Assembly: GCF_003234795.2 (NCBI RefSeq)
Contig: NZ_CP126268.1
Coordinates: forward strand, 3,100,001 to 3,164,000
DNA from: Curtobacterium sp. MCLR17_032
GTDB taxonomy: Bacteria; Actinomycetota; Actinomycetes; Actinomycetales; Microbacteriaceae
Direction: 5' to 3'
DNA length: 64,000 nt
Shown here: positions 25,802 to 34,567 of the stretch, piece after piece
How the letters are laid out: every line of letters starts with the position of its first letter
Position numbering within the stretch: the stretch's first letter is position 1
Position numbers and translations under genes: made by a program
Notes under the pieces: generated by a model
What the model was told of the DNA's origin: nothing
The model's database searches: none
What the model saw: the letters and a program-made list of their open reading frames with translations, nothing else

Positions 25802-26317
25802 TCAGGACGCGCAGGTCTTGTCGAAGTCGGTGCCGGCGGTCTGGACCGCGGTGGCGGACGACTGGAACGCCGACAGGTCAGCGGACTTCGGGTCCTTGGT
25901 GATCGCCTCGAGGCGGGTCACCATGTCGCCGTAGGCGCTCTGGAACGCCTCGGCCTTGCCCTTGACCTCGGTGTTCGTCACCGCGGCGACACCGTCGTCG
26001 ATGCTCGAGTCGAGCTCCTTGAGCTTCGCGACCGCGGCGGCCGGGTCGGACTGCAGCTTCGCGGCCTGGGACTGCAGGCCCTCGGCAGCGGAGCGGACCT
26101 TGCTCTCGAAGGCCTGGCAGGCGTCGGCCTTGGACTGCGTGCCGGACGCGTCGGCGGCCTCCGTCGGCGCGCTCGACGATCCGCTTGAGTTCGCACCCGT
26201 CGTCGCCCCCTGCGACGCCGAGCCCGTCCCCGTCGTGCTGCCGCCCGCGGAACAGCCGGTGAGCAGGACCGCGGCGAGTGCGGCGGTGGCGAGGACGGTG
26301 AGGTGCTTCGTGGACAT
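25802..26317 (-). CDS. small secreted lipoprotein, helical
   Basis: A 171-residue protein with a lipoprotein signal peptide ending LLTGC, a Ser/Thr/Gly linker (about 23-55), and an all-helical domain with repeated Ala/Lys/Asp heptads (SKVRSAAEGLQSQAAKLQSD, VAKLKELDSSIDDGV). Two Cys (in ADACQAF and DKTCAS) could pair in the domain. No known family. Start ATG 26317 follows GGGGG. It converges with the aldo/keto reductase gene at a hairpin. Confidence 0.85.
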   Translation of the reverse strand: MSTKHLTVLATAALAAVLLTGCSAGGSTTGTGSASQGATTGANSSGSSSAPTEAADASGTQSKADACQAFESKVRSAAEGLQSQAAKLQSDPAAAVAKLKELDSSIDDGVAAVTNTEVKGKAEAFQSAYGDMVTRLEAITKDPKSADLSAFQSSATAVQTAGTDFDKTCAS

Positions 26318-26453
26318 GGGATCCCCCGTGAGTTCGCGACGTGTCCCTGATCGGACACGTTCGCGTCCGACAGTACCGACGGCTGCCTCCGGGCGGCCGG
26401 GCGGGCCCGGCTTCGCGGTTCGACAGCCGCCGGCGGGCGCGTACGGTCGAGGG

Positions 26454-27431
26454 ATGCGTGCCATCACCTTCTCCCAGCCCGGCGACGTCGACGTCCTGAC
26501 CCTCGGCGAGCTGCCCGACCCGGTCCCCGGCGACGGCGAGGTCCTCGTCGAGGTCGCCGCCGCCGGCGTGAACAACGCCGACCTGCAGCAGCGCCAGGGG
26601 AACTACCCGCCGCCGCCCGGAGCATCGGACGTGCTCGGGCTCGAGGTGTCCGGCACCGTCCGTGCCCTCGGCACCGGCGTCACGGACTGGGCGGTCGGCG
26701 ACCGGGTGTGTGCGCTGCTCAGCGGCGGCGGGTACGCCTCGCTCGCCGTGGTCCCGCAGGCGCAGCTGCTGCCGGTGCCGGACGACCTGGACCTGGTGGC
26801 GGCCGCCGGGCTGCCCGAGGCGGCCTGCACGGTGTACTCGAACATCGGGATGCTCGCCGGACTGCGACCGGGCCAGACCCTGCTCGTGCACGGCGGGACC
26901 GGCGGGATGGGGTCGCACGCGGTGCTCTGGGCGAAGGCCCTCGGCGCGCGGGTGGTCGCGACCTCGGGCGGCGAGCGGAAGGTCCGGGCCTCCCGGGAGC
27001 TCGGCGCGGACCTGGTGATCGACCACCGGGACGAGGACTTCGTCGAGCGTGCCCTCGCCTTCACGGACGGCGTCGGCGTGGACGTGGTCCTCGACGTCGT
27101 GGGCCCGTCGTACCTGCACCGGAACCTCGAGGTCCTCGCACCGAACGGGCACCTGGCGATCATCGCCGCGGGTGCCGGCGCGGATGCGACCCTGCCGATC
27201 GGACAGCTCATGCGGAAGCGCGCGACGGTGAGCGGGACCACGCTCCGGGCTCGTCCCGCTGCCGAGAAGGCCGAGATCGTCGCGGCCGTGCGGCGGGACG
27301 TCTGGCCGTTCGTCGAGGACGGACGGGTGCGTCCGGTGATCGATGCCGTGGTGCCGATCGCGGACGCAGCGGAGGCGCACCGCCGGCTCGCCTCCGGCGA
27401 CGTCATCGGGAAACTCCTGCTGGCCACCTGA
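26454..27431 (+). CDS. NADPH:quinone oxidoreductase (zeta-crystallin/PIG3-type MDR)
   Basis: A 325-residue medium-chain reductase without the zinc ligands of alcohol dehydrogenases. It has the N-terminal AGVNNADLQQRQGNYPPPP substrate loop typical of the PIG3/TP53I3 type, the Rossmann motif VHGGTGGMGSHAV (about 144-156), and VVGPSYLHRNLEVL. It reduces quinones or other enones with NADPH. It is transcribed alone, with a GAGGG ribosome site before the ATG, and diverges from the lipoprotein gene. Confidence 0.93.
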   Translation: MRAITFSQPGDVDVLTLGELPDPVPGDGEVLVEVAAAGVNNADLQQRQGNYPPPPGASDVLGLEVSGTVRALGTGVTDWAVGDRVCALLSGGGYASLAVVPQAQLLPVPDDLDLVAAAGLPEAACTVYSNIGMLAGLRPGQTLLVHGGTGGMGSHAVLWAKALGARVVATSGGERKVRASRELGADLVIDHRDEDFVERALAFTDGVGVDVVLDVVGPSYLHRNLEVLAPNGHLAIIAAGAGADATLPIGQLMRKRATVSGTTLRARPAAEKAEIVAAVRRDVWPFVEDGRVRPVIDAVVPIADAAEAHRRLASGDVIGKLLLAT

Positions 27432-27505
27432 GAACATCACATGCGAGATGTCGCCAGGTCGCTGCTCCACCATGGGCGGGTCCGACCCCTCCCTGAAGGA
27501 GCACC

Positions 27506-28195
27506 ATGTCCCATCGCACCCTCCGCACCCGTCTCCTCGCATCGGCGCTCACCGCCGCCGCGGTGACCGGAGCCGTCCTCAGCGCCACGCCCGCATCGGC
27601 GTCCAACGCGATCATCCCGACCCCCTCCGTCCAGCTGGTCGACGACCGCCCGGTGGTCGAAGGGGTCATCGGGGAGTTCGTGTTCCAGGTCGACCAGCAC
27701 GACTTCCCGGTCCGCGTGCACGCCGAACCGGGCGACCTGCGCATCACCGACGAGGACGGCACCGAGCTCTGCACGGTCAGCGCTGCCGACTTCGAGCGCG
27801 ACGACTGCCAGGTCCGTGGTCTCGGCCCCGGCAACCACCAGATCACCGCGACCGTGACCAACCGATGGGGCACGGTGTCGTCGGCACCCGTCGCCCTCGA
27901 GTCGTACGCACCTCCGCTCCCCGCGCGCAGCGTCGAGCGGGAAGCGTCCGCCCCGGTCGCCGTCAGCTCGATCCGCACCTCGCCCCTGATGGGTGGCTAC
28001 GCCGCCATCACGCTCCGGACCACGCCGGGCGCCCACCCGACCAGCGTCGTCATCCGTGACGACCGGCGCGGGCTCGCCGGCGGTGTCGTCGACGGGGAGA
28101 AGACGTTCTTCGCCCGTGGGATCGGCTCCGGCACGACGGTCCTGACCGTGACGGTCGACAGCAAGACCGTGCTGCAGTTCCCCGTCACCGTCTGA
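27506..28195 (+). CDS. secreted protein of unknown function
   Basis: A 229-residue protein with a signal peptide (cleavage after ATPASAS, about residue 33) and two beta-rich segments with immunoglobulin-like alternation (TITVTVTNRWGTVSSAPV-like and TTVLTVTVDSKTVLQF). Two Cys residues (ELCTVSAAD, RDDCQV) are 13 residues apart and could form a disulfide. No enzymatic motif is visible. It has GAAGGAG before ATG 27506. It could be a surface or cell-wall-associated beta-sandwich protein. Confidence 0.8.
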   Translation: MSHRTLRTRLLASALTAAAVTGAVLSATPASASNAIIPTPSVQLVDDRPVVEGVIGEFVFQVDQHDFPVRVHAEPGDLRITDEDGTELCTVSAADFERDDCQVRGLGPGNHQITATVTNRWGTVSSAPVALESYAPPLPARSVEREASAPVAVSSIRTSPLMGGYAAITLRTTPGAHPTSVVIRDDRRGLAGGVVDGEKTFFARGIGSGTTVLTVTVDSKTVLQFPVTV

Positions 28196-28345
28196 TCACT
28201 CCGTCCCCGGTCGGCTGCGCTCCGTCGTCATCGAGCGCGCCCGGCCGGGGACGGGGCAGGCCGGTCCAGCACCGGTGCGTCAGTCCCGCCCGCCACCGGT
28301 GCGTCAGGCGCTCACGCCGAGCGCTCGCTCCGTGTGCAGGCGCGC

Positions 28346-29095
28346 TCAGGCAGCGTGCACGCGTGCCAGGAACGCGCGGAGAGCCGGGTGCTGCGGGTCG
28401 TCGAGGACCGCGGCGGGAGCGCCCTGCTCGACGACCTCGCCACGGTGCAGGAACACGATCCGGTCGGCGACGTTCCGCGCGAAGTGCATCTCGTGCGTGG
28501 TCATGAGGATCGTCGACCCCTGCTGCTTGAGTTCGGTCACCAGGTCGAGGACCTCGCCCACGAGCTGCGGGTCGAGTGCGCTCGTCACCTCGTCGAGCAG
28601 GAGCAGCTCCGGGTCCGACGCGATGGCGCGCACGATCGCGACACGCTGCTGCTGCCCGCCGGAGAGCCGGTCCGGGAACGCCGCGGCGAAGTCACCGAGA
28701 CCGATCCGGTCGAGCAGCCGGCGCGCGTTCGCCTCGGCCTCCGGACGGGAGGCGCGGTGCACCTTCCGCGAGGCAAGGGTCACGTTGTCCAGCACGCTCA
28801 TGTGCGGGAACAGGTTGAACTGCTGGAAGACGACGCCGATCCGGGCGCGTGTGGCGTCCACGTCGACACGGGGGTCCGAGACGTCCTCGCCCTGCAGCAG
28901 CACCTGACCGTCGTCGATCCCCTCGAGCAGGTTCACGGTCTTCAGCAGCGTCGACTTGCCGGAGCCGGAGGCCCCGATGACGCAGATGACCTCGTGGCGG
29001 TGCACGGCCAGGTCGATGCCACGCAGGACCTCCTGGTCGCCGAACGACTTGCGCAGGCCGCGCAGTTCGAGGACGGGAGCGGTCGTGTCGGTCAC
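28346..29095 (-). CDS. polar amino acid ABC transporter, ATP-binding subunit
   Basis: A 249-residue ATPase with Walker A GASGSGKST (about 40-48), Q-loop VFQQFNLFPH, signature LSGGQQQRVAIVRA, Walker B LLLLDEVTSALD and H-loop THEM. It matches GlnQ/HisP-type subunits of polar amino acid uptake systems. Start is GTG; its first four bases overlap the permease stop (GTGA). Order on the minus strand is binding protein, permease, ATPase. Confidence 0.95.
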   Translation of the reverse strand: MTDTTAPVLELRGLRKSFGDQEVLRGIDLAVHRHEVICVIGASGSGKSTLLKTVNLLEGIDDGQVLLQGEDVSDPRVDVDATRARIGVVFQQFNLFPHMSVLDNVTLASRKVHRASRPEAEANARRLLDRIGLGDFAAAFPDRLSGGQQQRVAIVRAIASDPELLLLDEVTSALDPQLVGEVLDLVTELKQQGSTILMTTHEMHFARNVADRIVFLHRGEVVEQGAPAAVLDDPQHPALRAFLARVHAA

Positions 29096-29970
29096 ACCGC
29101 GCCTCCGATCTGTTCGCGCTGCTGCTGCTTCCGGGCGATCGCGTCGGTGACCCGGATCAGCGGCAGGCTGATGAGCACGAAGAGCAGGCCCGCCACCAGG
29201 TACGGCGTGAAGTTCGTCTGCTCCGCCTGGGCGATCTGGGCGCTGCGGACCGCGTCCACGGCACCCAGGATCGAGACCAGCCCGACGTCCTTCTGCATGG
29301 AGACGAAGTCGTTCATGAGCGCCGGTGTGACCTTGCGGATCGCCTGCGGCAGCACGACCAACCGCAGCGTCTGTGCGTGGGACAGGCCGAGCGACCGGGC
29401 GGCCAGGCGCTGGGACGGGTGCACGGCCTCCATCCCGGCTCGGAGCACCTCGGCGACGTACGACGAGTACGTCAGCACGATCGCGATCGTCCCCCAGAAC
29501 TCGGGCGCCAGCCGCGGGAAGACGCCGAGACCGGGCAGGCCGAAGCCGACCAGGTACAGCACGATGATGAGCGGCAGGCCGCGGAACAGGTCCGTGTAAC
29601 CGGTCGCCAGCATCCGCAGGGGGAAGAAGACCGGGTTGCGGAGGCCACGGACGACGGCGAGCAGGGTACCGAGCACGGCGACGCCGATGCTGGCGGCGAA
29701 CAGGATCCGGACGTTCAGCCAGAGGCCGAGCAGGATGTCCGGCAGCGTCTCCCAGGCGACCTGCGGGTCGAAGAACGACTGCTGGACGGCCGCCCACCCG
29801 GGGGTGTTGACGATGCCGATCCACGCCACTACCACGACCACCAGGGTCGAGACGACGGAGACGGTGACGGACCGGCGTCCGCGCTGCCGACGGTAGAGCT
29901 GGCGTTCGCGTTCGACCTGGCTGGGTGCCGGCGTGACCAGCGGCGTGCCGGCCCCTGCGGGCGTCGTCAT
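29092..29970 (-). CDS. polar amino acid ABC transporter, permease subunit
   Basis: A 292-residue inner-membrane protein with about five to six helices. It has an HisM/GlnP-type loop (GMEAVHPSQRLAARSLGLS, EAA-like region) that contacts the ATPase, and a further C-terminal helix (PYLVAGLLFVLISLPLIRV). The N-terminal ~40 residues are cytosolic and basic. It starts 7 bases after the binding-protein stop, so the three genes form an operon. Confidence 0.94.
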   Translation of the reverse strand: MTTPAGAGTPLVTPAPSQVERERQLYRRQRGRRSVTVSVVSTLVVVVVAWIGIVNTPGWAAVQQSFFDPQVAWETLPDILLGLWLNVRILFAASIGVAVLGTLLAVVRGLRNPVFFPLRMLATGYTDLFRGLPLIIVLYLVGFGLPGLGVFPRLAPEFWGTIAIVLTYSSYVAEVLRAGMEAVHPSQRLAARSLGLSHAQTLRLVVLPQAIRKVTPALMNDFVSMQKDVGLVSILGAVDAVRSAQIAQAEQTNFTPYLVAGLLFVLISLPLIRVTDAIARKQQQREQIGGAV

Positions 29971-29977
29971 GCCCGCG

Positions 29978-30799
29978 TCACTTCAGGACCGGGGTGTTCG
30001 TCTCGGAGGACAGCCACTTCGTCTGCAGGTCCTGCAGCGTGCCGTCGCCCTCGAGGGACTTGAGTGCCGCGTCGACCTTCGGCGTGAGCTTCGAGCCCTT
30101 CGGCAGGACGATGCCGAACTGGTCGCCGGTACCGTCGGCCGGGAACTGCGCCGACACCGTGCCGCCCTTCACCTGCGAGGCCGAGATGTAGAAGGCGGTC
30201 GGCAGGTCGGTGACGATGGCGTCGATCTGGCCCGACTGCAGCGCGAGGACGGCGTCGTCGTTGGAGTTGAAGACCTGCGGGGTGACACCGAGCACGTCCT
30301 TGACGCTCTGGATGCTCGTCGAGCCGGCCGCGACGCCGATCGTGTCCTTCTTCAGTGCGGCGACGGTGGTGTCATCGGCGGCGTCGGACGCCTTCTTCGT
30401 CACGACCGCCTGCGTGGTCGTGTAGTACGCAGACGACATGTCCACGGCCTTCTTGCGCTTGGCGTTGATCGAGAACTGCTGCAGGTTGAGGTCCCAGTCC
30501 TTCGCACCCGGCGCGATGGCGCTGTCGAAGGTGCTGCGCTTCCAGACCACGTCGCTCTTGCCGTAGCCCATCTCCTTCGCGACGGCATAGGCCAGGGCGG
30601 CCTCGAAGCCCTTGCCGGACTGCGGCTCGTCGTCCTCGACCCAGGGCGAGTACGCGGGCTGGCCGGTGGCGATCGTGAGCTTGCCGTCGGTCACGGTGCC
30701 GGCGGCGTTGTCACCACCACCGGACGAGCAGCCGGCGAGGGCGGTCGCGGCGACGAGGGCCGTGGCGAGGGCGATGGTCAGGCGGAGGGGTCGGGTCAC
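29978..30799 (-). CDS. polar amino acid ABC transporter, substrate-binding lipoprotein
   Basis: A 273-residue lipoprotein (lipobox LAGC, about residue 23). It folds as an SBP family 3 protein: KLTIATGQPAYSPWV start, GKGFEAALAYAVAKEMG, NLQQFSINAKRKKAVDMS and QSGQIDAIVTDLP. It should capture a polar or small amino acid outside and pass it to the permease. Start GTG 30799 follows GAAGG. The exact amino acid is unclear; the pocket lacks the strong Arg/Asp signature I would need to name glutamine or glutamate. Confidence 0.93.
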   Translation of the reverse strand: MTRPLRLTIALATALVAATALAGCSSGGGDNAAGTVTDGKLTIATGQPAYSPWVEDDEPQSGKGFEAALAYAVAKEMGYGKSDVVWKRSTFDSAIAPGAKDWDLNLQQFSINAKRKKAVDMSSAYYTTTQAVVTKKASDAADDTTVAALKKDTIGVAAGSTSIQSVKDVLGVTPQVFNSNDDAVLALQSGQIDAIVTDLPTAFYISASQVKGGTVSAQFPADGTGDQFGIVLPKGSKLTPKVDAALKSLEGDGTLQDLQTKWLSSETNTPVLK

Positions 30800-30910
30800 G
30801 GTCTGGCCTTCGTCAGAGGGGAACAGGGCAGGTCGAAGTGTACTTCGATGTGGGATACCAGCGCGAAGCGGATGACGCAACGCGACGACCGGTGCCGGCC
30901 GCGCGTCGGT

Positions 30911-31408
30911 TCAGTCGGCGAGGGTGAAGTCCTCGAACGAGAACCCGGGCGACACCAGGCAGCTGAGGAGCACCTCGCCCTCGTGCGGGATCGTCCGCTG
31001 CCAGACACCGCCGCGGACGAACGCCTGCGCGTCGTTGACCCGGTCGCGACCGGCGTCCGGCCCGAGGGTGATCCGCGCTCCGGGCTCCGGCTGGTCGCCC
31101 GACCCGCCGAGTTCGAGCTCGACGGTGTCGGGTCCGTGCCACATCCAGATCTCGTCGCTCGTGACCCGGTGCCAGGCCGAGGACTCGCCCCGGGGCAGCA
31201 GGAAGTGGATGAGCGTCGCGGCGGGACGCTCCCCCGCGGGCGTCTGCACGGTGGCCGGGGAGGTCCAGGTCCGGACGTACCACCCGCCCTCGGGGTGCGG
31301 CTCCATGCCGAGGGCACGGGCGCGGGACGGGACGTCGAGCCACTCGACGAGGTCGCCGGTGACGGTCCGGCGTGCGGCCATGCCGGGTCGGGGTGCGGTG
31401 TCGGTCAT
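30911..31408 (-). CDS. cupin-like DUF985 protein
   Basis: A 165-residue protein with the DUF985 signature (EPHPEGGWYVRTWTSP, IHFLLPRGESSAWHRV, DEIWMWHGPDTVELEL, VSPGFSFEDF). The core is a jelly-roll cupin with several His and Glu that could bind a metal; close relatives lack a confirmed reaction. ATG overlaps the amidohydrolase stop by four bases (31405-31408), so it is translationally coupled to the two genes before it. Confidence 0.9.
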   Translation of the reverse strand: MTDTAPRPGMAARRTVTGDLVEWLDVPSRARALGMEPHPEGGWYVRTWTSPATVQTPAGERPAATLIHFLLPRGESSAWHRVTSDEIWMWHGPDTVELELGGSGDQPEPGARITLGPDAGRDRVNDAQAFVRGGVWQRTIPHEGEVLLSCLVSPGFSFEDFTLAD

Positions 31409-32808
31409 CGGGGCTCCTTGCTGGGGGTGACGGGAGATGTGGTCGTGGGTGCCGCACTGGCGGTGCCGGGCACCGTCCGGGCTGCGTCGGCGGTCCGGAC
31501 GACCCCGCGGATCACGGTCGCCGCAGCACGTCCGCCGCCGTCCTCGACCAGTTCGGCGAGCGCGTCGGGCACGGTCCGCGAGTCGACGTCGAACACGGCG
31601 AGGTCGGCGCGGGCGCCCACGGCCAGGTGTCCGATGCGGTCGGGGCCGACGGCGAGACCCATCGCGTGCGCCCCGCCGAGCGTCGCCGCGGCGAGCAGTC
31701 GTTCGTGCAGGTCGCGACCGGTGTAGCCCTGCGCGCGGGCGATCCGGTGCAGTGCGGTGACGTCGGCCATCGGGTCGAGCGACGGCGACGACGACAGGGA
31801 GTCGGTGCCGACGGCGATCGGGCTGCCCTCCCGCAGGTAGTCCGCGACGGGTGGCGGGTCGAGTCCGATGACGGCGTTCGACCGTGGGCAGAGCGCGACC
31901 GCGGTGCCGCGGGCTCGGAGCAGTGCCCGGTCGGCGGCGGTCATGTACACGCCGTGTGCGATGTGGCAGTCCGGGCCGAGGACGCCGAGCCGGTCGACGA
32001 ACGACGTCGCGCTCGCGCCGAACCCGAGCGCGCGCATCGCCCGGAAGGACGGCACGTTCGCCAGGTGCCAGTCCGCGCCGTGGCCGACGCCGGCGACGCC
32101 CGCCAGCCCGGGGATCGGCTCGACGGCGACGCGCTCCCCCTCGAACGCGGCTTCGCCGAGGTGCAGGTGCAGGCGCAGTCCCCGCTGCCGCACGATGTCG
32201 GGCAGCTCGAGCAGCGGTGCCACGTCGAGCGAGTACGGCGCGTGCGGTGAGAGCCCAGCGCCGGGGGTGGTCGGGATGCGGGCGAGTTCGTCGAGGACCT
32301 GGTCGCGTCCGTGCTGCTGCCAGGCGGCGTTCTCCCAGTCCATCACCTCCCAGTAGGCGATCCCACCGAGGCCGGCGTCCTGCAGTGCGGTCGCCGCGTC
32401 GAGGTCGGTGACGACGTCGGCGATGCTCGTCACCCCGGCCGCGATCGACTGCACGGCACCGGCCGCGGCTTCGGCCCGCCAGTCGTGCGGTTCGGCGTAG
32501 ACGGTGTTGAACGCCGACGCCCAGTCCTCGAACCCGTCGTACTGGCCCTGCCCGACACTGGCCATGCCGGTGTACTGCAGGTGCGAGTGTGCGTTGACCA
32601 GACCGGGCAACAGCGCGCCACGCCACCGTCGCTCGGTGAACGGGGTGCCGTCGAGCTGGTCCACCACCCACGAGCGCTCGCCGACGTGCAGGATCCGCCC
32701 GTCGCGCACGGCCACGGCACCGTCGGCGATCGGCGGTGCGGTCATCGGCACGACGACCCGCGCCGAGTGCACGGTCGTCGCCGACCCGGTCGGCATCGGC
32801 GCGCTCAC
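31405..32808 (-). CDS. amidohydrolase, TrzA/SsnA/MtaD-like deaminase
   Basis: A 467-residue metal-dependent hydrolase. It has H-x-H (NAHSHLQYTGM), a third His in HLHLGEAAFEG, a fourth in IAHGVYM, and Asp in VGTDSLSSSPSLD, the complete set for a Zn/Fe amidohydrolase. Position and pattern resemble S-adenosylhomocysteine/methylthioadenosine deaminases (MtaD/DadD) and guanine or hydroxydechloroatrazine-type deaminases. Start is GTG and overlaps the stop of the SAH-hydrolase-like gene (GTGA). Next is the cupin gene. A nucleoside or thionucleoside substrate is the best inference. Confidence 0.8.
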   Translation of the reverse strand: MSAPMPTGSATTVHSARVVVPMTAPPIADGAVAVRDGRILHVGERSWVVDQLDGTPFTERRWRGALLPGLVNAHSHLQYTGMASVGQGQYDGFEDWASAFNTVYAEPHDWRAEAAAGAVQSIAAGVTSIADVVTDLDAATALQDAGLGGIAYWEVMDWENAAWQQHGRDQVLDELARIPTTPGAGLSPHAPYSLDVAPLLELPDIVRQRGLRLHLHLGEAAFEGERVAVEPIPGLAGVAGVGHGADWHLANVPSFRAMRALGFGASATSFVDRLGVLGPDCHIAHGVYMTAADRALLRARGTAVALCPRSNAVIGLDPPPVADYLREGSPIAVGTDSLSSSPSLDPMADVTALHRIARAQGYTGRDLHERLLAAATLGGAHAMGLAVGPDRIGHLAVGARADLAVFDVDSRTVPDALAELVEDGGGRAAATVIRGVVRTADAARTVPGTASAAPTTTSPVTPSKEPR

Positions 32809-34538
32809 GCCGAGTCCCCGAACCGTCGCGTGCGGACGTCCGGTTCCCGGTCCGCGGGCTGCGCGGCCGGCCAGGTCGTGTCAGCCGAACGGCCGGGAGG
32901 CCCGACCACCGTCCCGAACGCGGCGAGCGCCGCGCGGGCGGTCACCGCGTCCACCTCGGGGTCGATCGGCACGACGGCACGCTCGAGCTCGTCCCCGCGC
33001 TCGACGAGCATCCGCACCGCCCCGAGCTGCGCCGCGAAGGACAGGTCCATGATCTCGATCGGATTGCCCTCGGCAGCGGTGATGTTGATGCAGCCCCCGC
33101 CGTCGAGCAGGAGCACGTCGGGACCGTCCGAGACGCTCAGGCGTTCGACCTTCCGTCCGATCGTCGTGCGGACCGCTCCGGCGGCGAGCGCGTCGTCGAC
33201 GGCGACCTCCTGGTCCACCCCGCCGGCGACCGCGACGATCGCTCCGGCAGCGCAAGCCCGCAGCACGGCGAGGCTGATCGTGTCCGGCACCCCGGAGGCA
33301 CTCATCACCAGGTCCGCGGTCCGGACGGCCTCGGTGAGCGGGGCGACGGTGTACCCGGCGAACAGGGCCTGCAGCGCCCGGACCGGGTCGGGGTCCGCGA
33401 CGGTGACCCGGAACCCGAGCGCGCGGAGCACGAGGGCGACCCCCTCGCCGACGTGACCGAACCCGGCGACGACGGCCGAGCCTCCCAGCCGGAGCACCGC
33501 CGAGGGGTCGTCGAGACCGTCGAGCAGGTCCAGCGCGGCGAACACGGTCGACTGCCCGGTGCCGTACCGGTTGTCGAAGAACGTCTTGGTGCGGGCGTCG
33601 TTCACGGCGACCACCGGGATCCCGAGCTGCCCGCGCGACGCCATGACCCGCAGCGGGCGGAGACCGCTCGTGGTCTCCTCGGCGGCGCCGAGCATCGTCG
33701 GCAGCAGGTCCCGGCGTTCCTGGTGCACGAGCCGGATGACGTGCGAGCCGTCGTCGATGAGGACGTGCGGCCGGGTGTCGAGCATCGCGAGCGCCAGGTC
33801 CCGCTGTTCCGGCACGGTCGCCGTGCTGCTCGCGTGCACCGGGATGCCCGTGCGGCGGAGCACGTCCGCGACGGCGTCGTCGGTCTCGTCGGCGTGGGCG
33901 TACACGACGACCTCGGCGCCGGCGTCCTGCAGCAGCAGGGCGAGCACCGCGGTCTTCGGTTCCAGGAACAGGCTGACGCCGATGCGGGTGCCGCGGAGCA
34001 GGCTTCCCTGCCGGAGCTCGTCGGCGACCGCGCGGGAGACCGGCATCGAGCGGCGGGCCCAGCGGATGCGGGCCTGGGCGGCGGGGTCGTCCTCGGCGGA
34101 GCGGCCGGTGGAGACGAGGAACACGTCGTCGGACGTCGTCGGTACGCCGAGCACCCCGGGTCGGGCGAGCGTCGTCGGACCGAACGCGTCCTCGTCGACG
34201 GCGGGGACGTGGCGGCCGGCGTCGACCACGAGCAGCGTGGACCCGCTCGGGCGGTCGGCGGTGGCCTGCTCGACCGCGAGGACGGACTCCTCCGGGGTGC
34301 CGAGGCACCAGAGCTGGTCGACAGCGGCTGGATCGGCGGCTGGGTCCTCGGCCGGCCGGGCACCGAGTCCCACGAGCAGGTCGTGGAGGACGGCCGCGTC
34401 GCGGGCGTCGCCGCCGACGATGCGGAAGCGCCGGGCGGCGATCAGCATGTTCGTCACCCGGGCGGTGTGCCGCACGGCGGCGGAGGCCCAGGCCAGCACG
34501 GCTGGGTCGACGCGGGCTGTCGAGTCGGCGCGCGGCAT
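32805..34538 (-). CDS. S-adenosylhomocysteine hydrolase-like protein with extra N-terminal domain
   Basis: A 577-residue protein. Roughly the first 150 residues have no clear family. A SAH-hydrolase homologue follows: RIRWARRSMPV (158-168), DDG (262-264), EETTSG (287-292), NDARTKTFFDN (313-323, with the catalytic Lys and Asp) and the NAD-binding GFGHVGEG (359-366). The motif that holds adenine in known SAH hydrolases (LHMTxET) reads LFLEPKT here (190-196), so the His, Thr and Glu contacts are gone, and the loop Cys (YGC) is Thr (YGT, 325-327). The C-terminal Lys/Tyr NAD-binding tail is also absent. It probably acts on a related thioether nucleoside. Operon with amidohydrolase and cupin. Confidence 0.78.
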   Translation of the reverse strand: MPRADSTARVDPAVLAWASAAVRHTARVTNMLIAARRFRIVGGDARDAAVLHDLLVGLGARPAEDPAADPAAVDQLWCLGTPEESVLAVEQATADRPSGSTLLVVDAGRHVPAVDEDAFGPTTLARPGVLGVPTTSDDVFLVSTGRSAEDDPAAQARIRWARRSMPVSRAVADELRQGSLLRGTRIGVSLFLEPKTAVLALLLQDAGAEVVVYAHADETDDAVADVLRRTGIPVHASSTATVPEQRDLALAMLDTRPHVLIDDGSHVIRLVHQERRDLLPTMLGAAEETTSGLRPLRVMASRGQLGIPVVAVNDARTKTFFDNRYGTGQSTVFAALDLLDGLDDPSAVLRLGGSAVVAGFGHVGEGVALVLRALGFRVTVADPDPVRALQALFAGYTVAPLTEAVRTADLVMSASGVPDTISLAVLRACAAGAIVAVAGGVDQEVAVDDALAAGAVRTTIGRKVERLSVSDGPDVLLLDGGGCINITAAEGNPIEIMDLSFAAQLGAVRMLVERGDELERAVVPIDPEVDAVTARAALAAFGTVVGPPGRSADTTWPAAQPADREPDVRTRRFGDSA

Positions 34539-34567
34539 GCGCCCATCGTAGGGCGCTCCGGACCGCC

